Source of the DNA: Desulfobacteraceae bacterium
GTDB lineage: Bacteria; Desulfobacterota; Desulfobacteria; Desulfobacterales; Desulfosalsimonadaceae
Reading direction: 5' to 3'
Assembly: GCA_011389935.1 (NCBI GenBank)
Contig: JAABTJ010000005.1
Coordinates: 37,987-101,986 of the forward strand
Length of the DNA: 64,000 nucleotides
Made by a program: the position numbers and the translations under genes. Shown piece by piece: positions 18,136 through 27,912 of this stretch (positions are counted from its first letter, which is position 1; each line of letters begins with the position of its first letter). Below the pieces are notes generated by a model. The model was not told where the DNA came from and did no database searches. It saw nothing but the letters and a program-made list of their open reading frames with translations.

Positions 18136-19086
18136 ATGGATAAAGGAACAGAACTTCCAATGAAATGGCATAAAACCACTGTTGTATTCGAATCGGGCGA
18201 CCCGGAAACCGCGGTCGCCCTGATCAATGAACTTTTCCAGGGGTATGGACTCAAGGGCGTGATCGAGGAAGGACCGGACATCGATGGCGAACCGGACTGG
18301 GCGGAAAACGCCCCGGCGCCCGCCGACCGCCATGCGGTTATTGGTTTTTTCCCGGAAAAATACCACGTGGAAAAACATCGCCGGGAAATGGAAGAAGCGT
18401 TGTCCAAACTGAAACCGGCCATTCTCAGCAGCTTCGACATCACCTACAGCGACATTGACGATGAAGACTGGGCGGAATCCTGGAAACTGCACTTCCACCC
18501 CGTCCGGGTAACGGAGAAAATCGTGGTGCGGCCAAGCTGGCGGCACCAGGAGGCGCTGGAGGGGGAAATCGTCATCGATCTGGATCCGGGAATGGCTTTC
18601 GGCACGGGAACCCATCCCAGCACGGCGCTGTGCATCCGTCTGCTGGCCGATCATATCGCAGCCGGAATGCGCTTTCTCGATATCGGCACCGGCTCGGGCA
18701 TTCTCATGATCGCCGCTGCAAAAACAGGCGCAAAAACGCTGGCAGGGATCGATTGCGATCCGGTGGCCGTGGAAGTCGCCGGAAACAATCTGCGCAGAAA
18801 CAACATTTCCCCAGACGATTTCATCCTTATGGAAGGCGACCTGGTGACAAACGTAACGGGTTCCTATGACATGATCGCCGCCAACATTGTTGCCGAGACC
18901 ATATGCAGCCTAATTCCGCATATCCCCCCGCTTTTGTCCCCCGGGGGAATCTTCATTGCCTCGGGCATCATCGTCGAAAAGGAGCCCATGGTTATAGAAG
19001 CACTGCTCCTTCACGGGTTTACCATCCTCGAAATCCGTCAACAGGAAGGCTGGAGCGCCGTTGCCGCGCGGGGGGCAGAGCGCTAA
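18136..19086 (+). CDS. prmA: Ribosomal protein L11 methyltransferase
   Basis: The protein has 316 residues. The N-terminal PrmA domain includes DWAESWKLHFHPVRV. The GMAFGTGTHPST motif precedes SAM-binding motif I (FLDIGTGSGILMIAAAKTGA), and the NPPY-like site appears as AANIVAETI, normal for PrmA. It trimethylates ribosomal protein L11. The ATG at 18136 is used, with ATG at 18160 a possible alternative. Its stop overlaps the stop of the convergent deacetylase gene (TAA and TAG sharing 19083-19086). Confidence 0.93.
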   Translation: MDKGTELPMKWHKTTVVFESGDPETAVALINELFQGYGLKGVIEEGPDIDGEPDWAENAPAPADRHAVIGFFPEKYHVEKHRREMEEALSKLKPAILSSFDITYSDIDDEDWAESWKLHFHPVRVTEKIVVRPSWRHQEALEGEIVIDLDPGMAFGTGTHPSTALCIRLLADHIAAGMRFLDIGTGSGILMIAAAKTGAKTLAGIDCDPVAVEVAGNNLRRNNISPDDFILMEGDLVTNVTGSYDMIAANIVAETICSLIPHIPPLLSPGGIFIASGIIVEKEPMVIEALLLHGFTILEIRQQEGWSAVAARGAER

Positions 19087-20117
19087 TACCCCGCCAATCG
19101 AACCGCCTCGGAGGCCGGGATCAGTTGGACTTTTTCCCGCAACACGGGCAGCATTTCAGAAAGCACTTCATAGGTCGTTTCATACGGATGGGCGATGCCG
19201 ATGGCCTGGCCGTGCAACTCGGCAATGCGAACCAGTTGATTGAGTCGCACGCGAATCGCCGCGGGCTCGGGGGCGTGGTCCAAAAATACATCGCGTTGGG
19301 CGAACGGCACCTGGAAAAGCCGCGCAGAAGACCGTGACTTGCTGTTACGGGTGGTCAGGCTGTCGATATAATACAGGCCCCTTTTCTTCATGATGGACAA
19401 TACCTGGTTCATATGCTCGGAATTCGCACTCATTTTCGATCCCATGTGGTTGTTCACGCCGCTGATGAACGGAACGGTGTCAAGATTGCTCTCCAGGGCA
19501 GCAATACGCTCATCCGGGGTCATGATAGACAAAAGCGCGCCGGGGCCGGGATCTCTTTCGGGATACTCATCGGGTTCCATGGGCAGGTGGAGCATCACCT
19601 CCGACCCTTTGCGCTTCGCGGCGTTGGCGATTTCATTTCGATGGGGACTGTGGGGCAAAATGGCATAGGTAAGCGGGCCTTCTATGGAAAGAAACTTTGC
19701 CGCCAGTGCACGGTCATAACCGAGATCGTCTATGATAATAACAATTTGCGGTCGCTCATCCGGCAGTGGCGGCACCCTCGGTTCAGGCGGTTTCGGTCTG
19801 GCAACGGGCTCATCGGGAAACACTTCGAAATCCGGAATGGCGGCCTTGACAACCGACGGTTTTTCAATACCCGGGCTTTTTACGATCCGGGTATCCGGTT
19901 CATTACGAAGCGTATCCCAGTTTTGAATCAAATAATATCCAGCCCCTGCGCCGACAGATATCAGAATGAACAAGACGGAGATGGTAACATTTCTGAAAAA
20001 CCGTCGTATAATTGACGGTTTTCGTTGTGCCGGTTTCGTTCTTCGTGGCGTCTTCTTTTTTGCCGCAGATTTTTTCTGGGTCGGGGTCTTTTTCTTCGAT
20101 GTCTTTTTACCGGCCAT
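19083..20117 (-). CDS. Divergent polysaccharide deacetylase family protein (YibQ-like)
   Basis: The protein has 344 residues. A very basic lysine-rich head (residues 1-35) is followed by one transmembrane anchor (about 45-66) and a proline-rich linker (about 100-120). The C-terminal domain is of the divergent deacetylase family (QIVIIIDDLGYD near residue 125, YAILPHSPH, VMLHLPMEP, NNHMGSKM). The family is usually encoded beside envC/ctpA and is thought to act on periplasmic glycans; no activity is established. It lies about 100 bases after ctpA on the same strand and probably belongs to the same operon. Confidence 0.85.
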   Translation of the reverse strand: MAGKKTSKKKTPTQKKSAAKKKTPRRTKPAQRKPSIIRRFFRNVTISVLFILISVGAGAGYYLIQNWDTLRNEPDTRIVKSPGIEKPSVVKAAIPDFEVFPDEPVARPKPPEPRVPPLPDERPQIVIIIDDLGYDRALAAKFLSIEGPLTYAILPHSPHRNEIANAAKRKGSEVMLHLPMEPDEYPERDPGPGALLSIMTPDERIAALESNLDTVPFISGVNNHMGSKMSANSEHMNQVLSIMKKRGLYYIDSLTTRNSKSRSSARLFQVPFAQRDVFLDHAPEPAAIRVRLNQLVRIAELHGQAIGIAHPYETTYEVLSEMLPVLREKVQLIPASEAVRLAGY

Positions 20118-20214
20118 TCAAATTCCGCCCGTTATTGTCAAATAGGCGCTGTCCCCCGCAAAAGCAGATGCCAGCGCCTATTTACAGTTCATACCAATGC
20201 TTGAAAAGCAGTTA

Positions 20215-21627
20215 TCAACGGCTGCCAGCCGTCCTGAAAAGATCATGCCCCCTTAAAATCTCGTAGGCCCGGTTGATCTGGGAATCGAGCAGCAGCACCT
20301 CCGGGTCTCTGTCGTCATGGTCATACACCACGTCGCGGAGCCGCATGAGCTTTTCGAATTCATCCTGCTTCTTCTCCTTGCTTTTGCCTTCATCTGGACG
20401 CTTTCCGTCTTCTGCCCCGTCCGCTGAATCAGGGGACGCCTCTTCGTCCATACCCTGCAGATGATTTTCAAGATCCACTTCCCGCATGCGCCTGGCATCC
20501 AGCCCGCCTTCGGATTCGTCCAGGAGCCTCCGCTGCACGACCAAATCCGGATGAATCCCTTCCGCCTGTATGGATTTTCCGTTGGGAGTATAATATTTTG
20601 CAATGGTAAACTTGAGCGCGTATCCGTTTCTAAGGGGCCTGACGGTCTGCACGGATCCCTTTCCAAAAGATGTCGTACCGATAACAAGGGCACGCTTGTT
20701 GTCCTTCAGCGCGCCCGCGACAATTTCCGCCGCACTGGCACTGCCGCTGTTGATCAATATGACAATGGGGAAATCATACTGCTCATCCCCCTTCTCCGCC
20801 TGGTAGATTTCCATCTCCTCGTCATCGCGCCCGCGGATCGATACGATTTCTCCTTTTTCCAGAAAAAGATCCGATACCGAGATGGCCTGGGTCAATAGGC
20901 CGCCGGGATTGTCCCTCAAATCGAGGATCAGCCCCCTCAGCGGTTCTTCACTATCGGCTTGCAGGGCAGCGATGGCGTTTTTGGCTTCCTCCGTCGTCTT
21001 TTCCCGGAAATTGGTTATCCAGAGGTACCCATACCCCTTCTTGGGAGTGGCATACCGGACGGATTCAAGGGGGATGATTTCCCGCTCCAATTCAAACACC
21101 AGCGGCATTTCCGCATCTTCCCGCCTCACGGTGATCGTAACGGACGTCCCGGGCTCGCCCCGCATCAGCTTTACCGCCTCCCAGAGCATCATATCCTTGG
21201 TCGGCTGATCGTCGACCTTGATAATCACATCATTGGCCTGGACACCCGCCCTGTAGGCAGGCGTTCCCTCCATGGGCGAAATGACGGTCAACAGGCCGTT
21301 CTCCTTGCTGATCACGATGCCGATACCGCCGAATTCCCCGCGGGTGTCTTCCTGGAGGCCTTTAAACGCCTCCGGCGGAAGGAATGCGGAATGCGGATCC
21401 AGCTCGTTTATCATGCCATGGATGGCTTTTTCGATGAGTTCGCTGGAATCGATCGACTCCACGTAGTTCTTTTCGATTTCCTCAAGCACTTCGGAAAACA
21501 GCTTGAGGGTTTCATAGGTGCTGTCCTTGGACAAATCGCCATAGACGCTTGGAGCCATTGTTATGGCAAAGGCCGCAAGTATGACCAGCAGTAGCGTCCT
21601 GAACGATTTGTTTTGAAATGATTTCAT
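20215..21627 (-). CDS. ctpA: S41 family C-terminal processing peptidase
   Basis: The protein has 470 residues from ATG at 21627, which has AAGGAG 9 bases upstream; the longer TTG start would overlap envC. A signal peptide or anchor covers residues 1-30. A PDZ domain (about 85-165) precedes the S41 protease domain with the catalytic serine in INSGSASAAEIVAGAL and the lysine in TTSFGKGSVQT. The C-terminal acidic, lysine-rich tail (about 390-440) is low complexity. It cleaves C-termini of periplasmic proteins, including peptidoglycan hydrolases. It sits directly downstream of envC, as is usual. Confidence 0.92.
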   Translation of the reverse strand: MKSFQNKSFRTLLLVILAAFAITMAPSVYGDLSKDSTYETLKLFSEVLEEIEKNYVESIDSSELIEKAIHGMINELDPHSAFLPPEAFKGLQEDTRGEFGGIGIVISKENGLLTVISPMEGTPAYRAGVQANDVIIKVDDQPTKDMMLWEAVKLMRGEPGTSVTITVRREDAEMPLVFELEREIIPLESVRYATPKKGYGYLWITNFREKTTEEAKNAIAALQADSEEPLRGLILDLRDNPGGLLTQAISVSDLFLEKGEIVSIRGRDDEEMEIYQAEKGDEQYDFPIVILINSGSASAAEIVAGALKDNKRALVIGTTSFGKGSVQTVRPLRNGYALKFTIAKYYTPNGKSIQAEGIHPDLVVQRRLLDESEGGLDARRMREVDLENHLQGMDEEASPDSADGAEDGKRPDEGKSKEKKQDEFEKLMRLRDVVYDHDDRDPEVLLLDSQINRAYEILRGHDLFRTAGSR

Positions 21628-21644
21628 CAATCTAAGCTCCTTGA

Positions 21645-23066
21645 TCAACCTTTTTCGATCCAGTCGTTCGGATCCAGGGGTTTGCCCTTATGGCGAATCT
21701 CGAAATAAAGTGCCGGCCCGGAGATAGATCCACTATTCCCCACGGTGCCGATTACTTCATTGGCCTCGACCTCGTCCCCCTCCCCGGCAAACAGTTCTTC
21801 CAAATGGCCGTAGACCGTATAAAAACTGTCTCCATGAGCAACGATGATCACGCGGCCGAATCCCGTAATCCAGTCGGAAAAGGATGTTTCTCCCGCAAAG
21901 ACCACCCGGACGGGCGTTCCCCGGTCGGCCTGCAATTCAATACCGTTTCTGAAGCTGGCGGCACCGGATTGGGGATCGGTATACTTCCCATACGTAGACA
22001 TTATTTTACCGTCAACCGGCAGCTTTAGCAACCCCTGATATTCGGAAAATACTTTTTGTTCACCCGTTTGGCTGTAAACCGGGCGCCGCTTCAGATTCTC
22101 AATAATCCCGTCCAGGCGTCGGGCAGCCTCCTCGAAATATTCAATTTCCATCAATGCATTGGATTTTTTTGCTTTTATATGGGCAAGCAGGTTCTTTCGC
22201 TGTTTGCTTTTCTCGGCAATCCTCGCCTGATCCCTCATGATTTGCTCCTCCAGGTCGTCCTGCCGGGCTTTTTCTTCAGCGCCCCGCTGCAAAAGATGCG
22301 CAAGATGTTTTTCCTCCGCCACCAGTTGGCTGATCATTTTTTCATCCCGGGCCACGATGGCTTCCACGGCAGCCTTGCTGCGAAACAGATCGCTGGTGGA
22401 ATCCGCCGTTGCCAGAAGGTTCATGGCGCCAAGCCGGTTCAGCTTGTAGAGGGCCACCAGTCGTTCTTCCGCATAGGCTTTCTTTTCTTCAACTGCGGCC
22501 CGGGTCTTTGAAATCTCCTTTTCGGTCTTCCGGATCCGCTCTTCTGTTTCCGCTGCATCCCTGCGCACCGCTTCAAGACGCTTCCTGACGCCTGCCAGCT
22601 CTTTATCGATTTCGTCCAGTGCCGCCATAAGCTCGGCGGTCCTGCTCTCCAACCTGGATACGTCTTCCTTTTTCTGCGTTATCTGTTTTTCGATCGTTTC
22701 CGCTTTTTCAAGGGCGTCTTCCATCCCGGCCACATCCTCTTCACCGGGAACCGCCGCTGTATCGCGCCGCACATACCCCTTTGCACCAGAAACATAGCCC
22801 GTGGCATCCCGGTGGCGGACTTCCAGCCAACCGCCTTTTTCCCCGGTTATGCCGAGCGTCTCTCCCTTTCGGAGGACCCGTATGATGGTGCAGGTGGCTT
22901 CCGGGCAGCTTCGCATGTTCAGGGCATCAACTTCCACGACGCCAATCTGCTTGAGCGCTTTGCCGCCGGAACTGTCCGCATGCAACGACACACCGGGAAC
23001 GCAGAGAAGCACCCAGGCGCCAACAAGGACTACACTTTTAAAAAACGCCTTATGGATAAATAGCAT
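21645..23066 (-). CDS. EnvC-like murein hydrolase activator with N-terminal SH3 domain
   Basis: The protein has 473 residues from ATG at 23066 (TTG at 23075 possible). A signal peptide (about residues 1-30) is followed by an SH3b domain with two cysteines (residues about 40-100). Next comes a long coiled coil (about 115-330) and a C-terminal LytM/M23 domain. In the LytM part several zinc ligands of active endopeptidases are replaced: the HxxxD site reads RNGIELQAD and the final HxH reads ALYFEIRH. It should therefore be a non-catalytic activator. Its start overlaps the ftsX end, and with FtsEX it would activate amidases at the septum. Confidence 0.87.
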   Translation of the reverse strand: MLFIHKAFFKSVVLVGAWVLLCVPGVSLHADSSGGKALKQIGVVEVDALNMRSCPEATCTIIRVLRKGETLGITGEKGGWLEVRHRDATGYVSGAKGYVRRDTAAVPGEEDVAGMEDALEKAETIEKQITQKKEDVSRLESRTAELMAALDEIDKELAGVRKRLEAVRRDAAETEERIRKTEKEISKTRAAVEEKKAYAEERLVALYKLNRLGAMNLLATADSTSDLFRSKAAVEAIVARDEKMISQLVAEEKHLAHLLQRGAEEKARQDDLEEQIMRDQARIAEKSKQRKNLLAHIKAKKSNALMEIEYFEEAARRLDGIIENLKRRPVYSQTGEQKVFSEYQGLLKLPVDGKIMSTYGKYTDPQSGAASFRNGIELQADRGTPVRVVFAGETSFSDWITGFGRVIIVAHGDSFYTVYGHLEELFAGEGDEVEANEVIGTVGNSGSISGPALYFEIRHKGKPLDPNDWIEKG

Positions 23067-23908
23067 CCGAGCCAACCTACGGTCATGCTTGCCAGTAAAA
23101 TAAAAACCACCATTGTTGCGGGAAGGAACCGGACCTGAAAATAAAGCAGGAGTCCTGCGGATGAAAGCTGCGGCACGGTGATGGCATATGCTGCGTACAA
23201 CAGCAAAAGTCCCGCCAGGCCGCCGGCAAATCCCAGCATCACTCCTTCACAGTAAAGGGGATACTTGATAAAAGCATCGTCAGCACCTATGATCCGGGTA
23301 ATTTTGATCTCATCGATCCGCGAATACAGAATCAGCCGTATGGTATTGGCAACAATCATCATTATGGCGGCGATGATCAAGCCGATCAGGATGATGCTGG
23401 TCAGCTGAAAGAGGTTGTAGATCCCGCCGAAGCGTTCAATCCATTGTCTTGCATATTCCACATCGCTCACTCCGGAAAGGCTTTCCATTTTCCCGGCCAG
23501 CGCGGTTATGTCCCCGGCGCCTTCGACATCGGCGGACAGGGCCACTTCCACTGCATCCGGCAGGGGGTTGTCCACGAGCCCTTCCAGAAGGGATGTCTGC
23601 CGCCCGACTTCCTTTTTCAGCCACGCGAGGGCTTCCTCGCTTGAAACGTATTCCACCCCGGCAACGCCCGGATAGGCCTGCACCGTATCCATTATCGCTT
23701 CCCGCCCTTTTTCGTCCGTCTCCGGGGCCAGATATGCGATAATCCGTATCCCCCTTGTCCAGGAAGCCATCAGGTCCCCGGTGTTGAGCAGAAAAAGCCC
23801 GAAAGCGCTGATTACAAAAACGGAAAGCGCGATCGTCGCCACGCATATGCCGTGTAGATACCGGTAGTTCCAGAAGTCCGCAAGCCCACGGCGAATCGCA
23901 TCCTTCAT
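23030..23908 (-). CDS. ftsX: Cell division protein FtsX
   Basis: The protein has 292 residues from ATG at 23908, which overlaps the ftsE stop in an ATGA junction. One N-terminal transmembrane helix is followed by an extracellular domain (about residues 45-160) and three C-terminal helices, the FtsX layout. The conserved RIIGADDAFIKYP motif of the last domain is visible. It is the membrane partner of FtsE and transmits ATP-driven conformational change to EnvC. Confidence 0.93.
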   Translation of the reverse strand: MKDAIRRGLADFWNYRYLHGICVATIALSVFVISAFGLFLLNTGDLMASWTRGIRIIAYLAPETDEKGREAIMDTVQAYPGVAGVEYVSSEEALAWLKKEVGRQTSLLEGLVDNPLPDAVEVALSADVEGAGDITALAGKMESLSGVSDVEYARQWIERFGGIYNLFQLTSIILIGLIIAAIMMIVANTIRLILYSRIDEIKITRIIGADDAFIKYPLYCEGVMLGFAGGLAGLLLLYAAYAITVPQLSSAGLLLYFQVRFLPATMVVFILLASMTVGWLGCYLSIRRFLKV

Positions 23909-24609
23909 CGGCCCGCCCCATCCGGGAAAACGCACCGCCCGTCTTTGAGACAAACAATACCGGTACATCCTTTGGAAAGAAGGTACCGGTCATGGGTTGT
24001 AATGACGATGGTCGCCCCTTCGCTGTGAGCGGACACCAACAGATCGAAAATTATTTCCGCCGCTTCGGGATCAAGGCTGGCCGTGGGTTCATCGGCAAGT
24101 ATGATGGAAGGATTGCCCACCATGGCGCGGGCCACGGCAACACGCTGCTGCTCTCCTCCGGAAAGCGTGGGGGGGCAGGCATCATAATGCCCGGCCATGC
24201 CGACTTTTTCAAGCACGGCCATTACCCGCTCCCGAATGACTTTCCTGGAACGGATGCCGGCCACTTCCAGCACCAGACCGACATTGTCAAAAACGCTCTT
24301 GTTCGGAATCAGACGGTAATCCTGAAAAATGATCCCGAGGCGCCGCCGGAGCATGGGAACCTGGTTGCGACGGATGCGGGTGAGGTTCATTCCGTCCACG
24401 ATGGCGTACCCGCTGCTCATGGGCTCCCCAAGGTAGAGCAGTTTCATCAGGGTCGATTTCCCCGCACCGCTGGGGCCGCTGATAAAAAAAAACGCGTTTC
24501 TGCAAACGTCGAAGGTCACGTTTACCAACGCGTCCGTTTCCCCGAAATGCTTGCTGACCTCGTATAAGCGGATAATGATTCTTTCGGGATCAAACAGCCC
24601 TTTTTTCAT
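23905..24609 (-). CDS. ftsE: Cell division ATP-binding protein FtsE
   Basis: The 234-residue ABC ATPase has Walker A SGPSGAGKSTLMK near residue 43, signature LSGGEQQRVAVARAM, Walker B SIILADEPTASLDPE and the H-loop TTHDRYLL. It partners FtsX at the division septum. It is the first gene of a compact minus-strand operon ftsE-ftsX-envC-ctpA-deacetylase with overlapping starts and stops. Confidence 0.94.
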   Translation of the reverse strand: MKKGLFDPERIIIRLYEVSKHFGETDALVNVTFDVCRNAFFFISGPSGAGKSTLMKLLYLGEPMSSGYAIVDGMNLTRIRRNQVPMLRRRLGIIFQDYRLIPNKSVFDNVGLVLEVAGIRSRKVIRERVMAVLEKVGMAGHYDACPPTLSGGEQQRVAVARAMVGNPSIILADEPTASLDPEAAEIIFDLLVSAHSEGATIVITTHDRYLLSKGCTGIVCLKDGRCVFPDGAGR

Positions 24610-24712
24610 GAATATCGGCTCCGGACCGGTTTATATTGACGATTTGCGGCGCAGCTGGTATTGGCTTATAAGAAATCGTGCGGGAAGTGCCGTCTCCGGT
24701 TTTTTTCGCACG

Positions 24713-24759
24713 CCCCCACTGACGCTGAAAGAAAACGGCTTCTTCCTCTTCAGTGGGGG
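24713..24759. promoter_or_regulatory. Inverted repeat between divergent ftsE and pyrE
   Basis: CCCCCACTGA (24713-24722) pairs perfectly with TCAGTGGGGG (24750-24759), and an inner AAGAA/TTCTT pairing shortens the loop. It lies between two divergently transcribed genes, so it could be a leader hairpin of pyrE or an operator. Its function is unknown. Confidence 0.4.
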
Positions 24760-24836
24760 TTATTTTAATCAAAGCACACTTATAAAATCAACATTTTCTT
24801 ACACCGATGGCAACATGCCGGCAAAAGGCAGGGCAC

Positions 24837-25403
24837 ATGGAAAACATGAAACAGGAATTGATCCGGCTTTTATGTAAAAAATCTTTCAAGTACAGTGAAG
24901 AGCCGGTTTTCAAGCTGGTCTCCGGGAGAAAAAGCCGCTTTTATGTAAACTGCAAGCCCGTGACGCTCAGCCCCAGGGGAATATACCTCGTGGGGCACCT
25001 GATTTTCGAACAGATCAAAAACGCCAACGTCAGCGGGGTCGGCGGCATGACCTTCGGGGCCGACCCCATGGCCGTTGCCACGGCCTTTGTCTCCGAGATC
25101 AAAGCAACCCCCATAAAGGCCTTCTCCATCCGAAAAGACCGGAAGGACCACGGCATCATCAAGTGGATCGAGGGGGACCTTGACAAAAACGAGCGTGTGG
25201 CGATCATTGAGGACGTCGTAACAACGGGGGGCTCCACGATTACGGCCATTGACCGGGCGCGCGGCGAAGGGCTGGAGATCGCAAGCGTCATTGTCCTCGT
25301 GGACCGGCAGGAAGGAGGAATGGAAAACATCCGCAACCACGTGGAGAACGTCTCGGCCATCATCACACGGGACGAACTGCTGGAGTGCTATAAAAACGGA
25401 TAG
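24837..25403 (+). CDS. pyrE: Orotate phosphoribosyltransferase
   Basis: This enzyme makes OMP from orotate and PRPP in pyrimidine synthesis. The protein has 188 residues from ATG at 24837; upstream GTG/ATG codons would add a non-family leader, and ATG at 24846 is also possible. The PRPP-binding motif [15 protein letters not shown] (near residue 120), the flexible-loop region (IRKDRKDHG) and [13 protein letters not shown] near the N-terminus fit the family. Confidence 0.93.
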   Translation: MENMKQELIRLLCKKSFKYSEEPVFKLVSGRKSRFYVNCKPVTLSPRGIYLVGHLIFEQIKNANVSGVGGMTFGADPMAVATAFVSEIKATPIKAFSIRKDRKDHGIIKWIEGDLDKNERVAIIEDVVTTGGSTITAIDRARGEGLEIASVIVLVDRQEGGMENIRNHVENVSAIITRDELLECYKNG

Positions 25404-25526
25404 AAAAACAGAAGCGTTCACGTGGCGGCGTCTTGTTTCGAACCGCAGACAACCTCGCGTATTTCGAGGATTTGAAATAAGACGCCAACAAAGATATTGG
25501 GCCGAAAGACAATTTTGAGATTGTTT

Positions 25527-25907
25527 CTACAGGGTTTCCGGCGGAAAATAGGTCGCACACGCATCATCGGATTCCCATACGCTGACCCTGGAAACGTAGT
25601 ACGCCTCATCATCGCCGATCCGTTTTCCAAATTCATCCGCAATATATTTCGCGATCTGCTCCGAAGACGGGTTGGCGTTTTCAAATGCGGGGAGTTCATT
25701 TAAAAATTTGTGATCCAGCGTGTCGATAATTTCATTGAGGCGCTGCCGGACGATTCCGAAATCGACCAGGACGCCGGACTTCAGTTCAGCGCCGGCCACA
25801 TGAAATTCGATCTTCCAATTATGGCCGTGCAGATTTTCACATTTTTCCGTAACCATCTTTAACTGGTGCGCCGCCGCAAAACGGGCCAGGACCTTGAGTT
25901 CGTACAT
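25527..25907 (-). CDS. queD: 6-carboxytetrahydropterin synthase QueD
   Basis: The protein has 126 residues from ATG at 25907 with AAGGAAA upstream. Zinc ligands appear in FAAAHQL and NLHGHNWKIEF, and the later motifs LDHKFLNE and NPSSEQIAKYI fit QueD/PTPS. It converts dihydroneopterin triphosphate to the precursor of queuosine and other 7-deazapurines. It starts 13 bases after the dnaJ stop on the same strand. Confidence 0.92.
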   Translation of the reverse strand: MYELKVLARFAAAHQLKMVTEKCENLHGHNWKIEFHVAGAELKSGVLVDFGIVRQRLNEIIDTLDHKFLNELPAFENANPSSEQIAKYIADEFGKRIGDDEAYYVSRVSVWESDDACATYFPPETL

Positions 25908-25920
25908 TGTGTTTCCTTTT

Positions 25921-27048
25921 TTACTTGGCGGCCTTCTTGGCGCCGGATTTGAAAATCCGCTTGATCTTTGAGGTAAATTTTTCGGACTCCAACTGCGCAA
26001 ATTCGTTTAGCAGCTCTTCCTGCCGCCTGTTCAGATGTTTGGGCGTTTTAAAAATCAACTGGACGATCTGGTCGCCGGGGAGCCCGTTTCCAAGCGACAC
26101 GATGCCCTTATCCGAAATGCGTATGGTATCGCCGTACTGCGCCCCCTTCTCTATCCGGATCGTTTCTTCCCCGGTCAGGGTGGGGACCGTCACCTCGTCT
26201 CCAAGCGCCGCCTGGATAAAGGACAATTCAATCTTGCAGATGATGTCCGTCCCCTTGCGCTCGAAAAATTCGTGGGGCCGGACATGCAGAAAAACGTAAA
26301 GATCTCCGGGAGGCCCGCCGCCGACGCCCGGTTCACCTTCGCCGGTTAGCCGGAGTTTCTGGCCGTTATCCACGCCTGCCGGAATTTTGAGCGCCACCTT
26401 TTTGTGAACGGGGACCTGCTTCCGGCCCCGACACTTCGGGCAGGCTTCCCGGATTACCCTCCCATGGCCGCCGCACCGGGGGCATGCGCTTTTTACGGAG
26501 AAAAAGCCCTGGGTCCGGACATGCTGCCCCGAACCATTGCACTGGCTGCAAATTTCGGGTTCTGTCCCCGGTTTTGCACCGCTTCCATCGCAGGTGTCAC
26601 AGGTTTCCATTTTTTCCAGTTCAATCTCGGTTTCCTTTCCGAATGCCGCGTCCATGAATTCAATGGTCATGTCATAGCGCAGATCCGCACCCCTTCGCCC
26701 GCGGCTGCGACCACCGCGGCCGGCGGTGCGGAATCCGAAAAAATCCTCGAAAATATCGCCGAAACTTGAAAAAATATCGTCGAAATCGCGAAACCCGCCG
26801 GAGCGACCGTTCTGGAGTCCTTCAAGGCCGCGATGCCCGTACTGGTCATAAATCTGCCGCTTTTCCGGATTGGACAGGACTTCATAGGCTTCGGCGGCTT
26901 CCTTGAATTTTTCTTCCGCCTCCTTGTCCCCCGGATTGCGGTCCGGATGGTATTGCAGGGCGATTTTGCGGTATTTTGCTTTCAACTGAGTGGCGTCTGC
27001 ATTGCGGTCAACGCCCAGAATCTCGTAATAACATCTTTTTCCAGCCAT
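25921..27048 (-). CDS. dnaJ: Chaperone protein DnaJ
   Basis: The protein has 375 residues with the full DnaJ layout. The J domain covers residues 3-70 with the HPD motif ([19 protein letters not shown]), followed by a Gly/Phe-rich linker (about 75-125). Four zinc-binding CxxCxGxG-type repeats follow ([24 protein letters not shown] and CPKCRGRK). The C-terminal substrate-binding domains end in a basic tail. It is the co-chaperone of DnaK, which is not in this window. Confidence 0.96.
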   Translation of the reverse strand: MAGKRCYYEILGVDRNADATQLKAKYRKIALQYHPDRNPGDKEAEEKFKEAAEAYEVLSNPEKRQIYDQYGHRGLEGLQNGRSGGFRDFDDIFSSFGDIFEDFFGFRTAGRGGRSRGRRGADLRYDMTIEFMDAAFGKETEIELEKMETCDTCDGSGAKPGTEPEICSQCNGSGQHVRTQGFFSVKSACPRCGGHGRVIREACPKCRGRKQVPVHKKVALKIPAGVDNGQKLRLTGEGEPGVGGGPPGDLYVFLHVRPHEFFERKGTDIICKIELSFIQAALGDEVTVPTLTGEETIRIEKGAQYGDTIRISDKGIVSLGNGLPGDQIVQLIFKTPKHLNRRQEELLNEFAQLESEKFTSKIKRIFKSGAKKAAK

Positions 27049-27177
27049 ATTGAATTGCTGCCGATATTGAATGGTTTTGTGGTATCGTGATATGAACAGA
27101 CGAAATTATTTTGCAACCCGGCGGTCTTATGCTATGGAAAAGCGCAACAGCCGGCCGCAAAGTCAACACTTACCATA

Positions 27178-27912
27178 ATGCATATTAGGCGATTGTCAAC
27201 CAACAAAATGAAACCGGACGCCATCAGCGCGATGTTCGATCACATCGCACCGAAATACGACTTTCTCAACCGGCTTTTAAGTCTTCGCAGGGATGTTTAC
27301 TGGCGCCGCGAAATGGTCAGGGTGCTGGAGATTCCGGCCGGGGGGGCAGTGCTCGATGTGGCCTGCGGCACCGGGGACGTCATGATCGAAGTGATGCGCC
27401 GGGAACCGGATGTTCGGGTCTACGGAATCGATATTTCAAAAAAAATGCTGCACATCGGATACCAGAAAGCGGGCGCCGCCAACCCCGGCGCCAGGGCGGC
27501 TTTTTTCGCCGCAGATGCACTGCATCTCCCCTTTCCAGCGGACAGCATGCATGCCATCACCATCGCATTCGGCATCCGCAACATCCAGGATCGTTCGGGC
27601 GCGCTCGAAAATTTCCGGGAAATTCTGAAAGCCGGCGGGACGCTGGCCGTTCTCGAACTCAACACGCCTTCCCAAGGCCTTCTCCGCTCCCTGTACCTGT
27701 TGTATTTTCAAAAAATACTGCCCGGTATCGGGGGATTGTTTTCAAAGAACACCGGCGCGTATCAATACCTGCCGGCATCGGTACTGAATTTCCCTCCGCC
27801 GGAAGTCTTTGCCACCCAGATGCGGGATGCGGGATTCCGGGATATCGCCTGGAAATCCCTGAGCGCGGGAATTGCCACCCTTTATGTCGGGCAGAAATCA
27901 AATGAAGCATAA
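27178..27912 (+). CDS. Demethylmenaquinone/ubiquinone methyltransferase (UbiE/MenG)
   Basis: The protein has 244 residues from ATG at 27178; ATG at 27208 is equally plausible and neither has a clear ribosome site. The UbiE opening (MFDHIAPKYDFLNRLLSL), SAM motif (VLDVACGTGDVMIE) and later signatures (TIAFGIRNIQDR, LKAGGTLAVLELNTP) are present. In a menaquinone-using sulfate reducer it would methylate demethylmenaquinone, supplying the quinone used by Qmo. Confidence 0.9.
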   Translation: MHIRRLSTNKMKPDAISAMFDHIAPKYDFLNRLLSLRRDVYWRREMVRVLEIPAGGAVLDVACGTGDVMIEVMRREPDVRVYGIDISKKMLHIGYQKAGAANPGARAAFFAADALHLPFPADSMHAITIAFGIRNIQDRSGALENFREILKAGGTLAVLELNTPSQGLLRSLYLLYFQKILPGIGGLFSKNTGAYQYLPASVLNFPPPEVFATQMRDAGFRDIAWKSLSAGIATLYVGQKSNEA

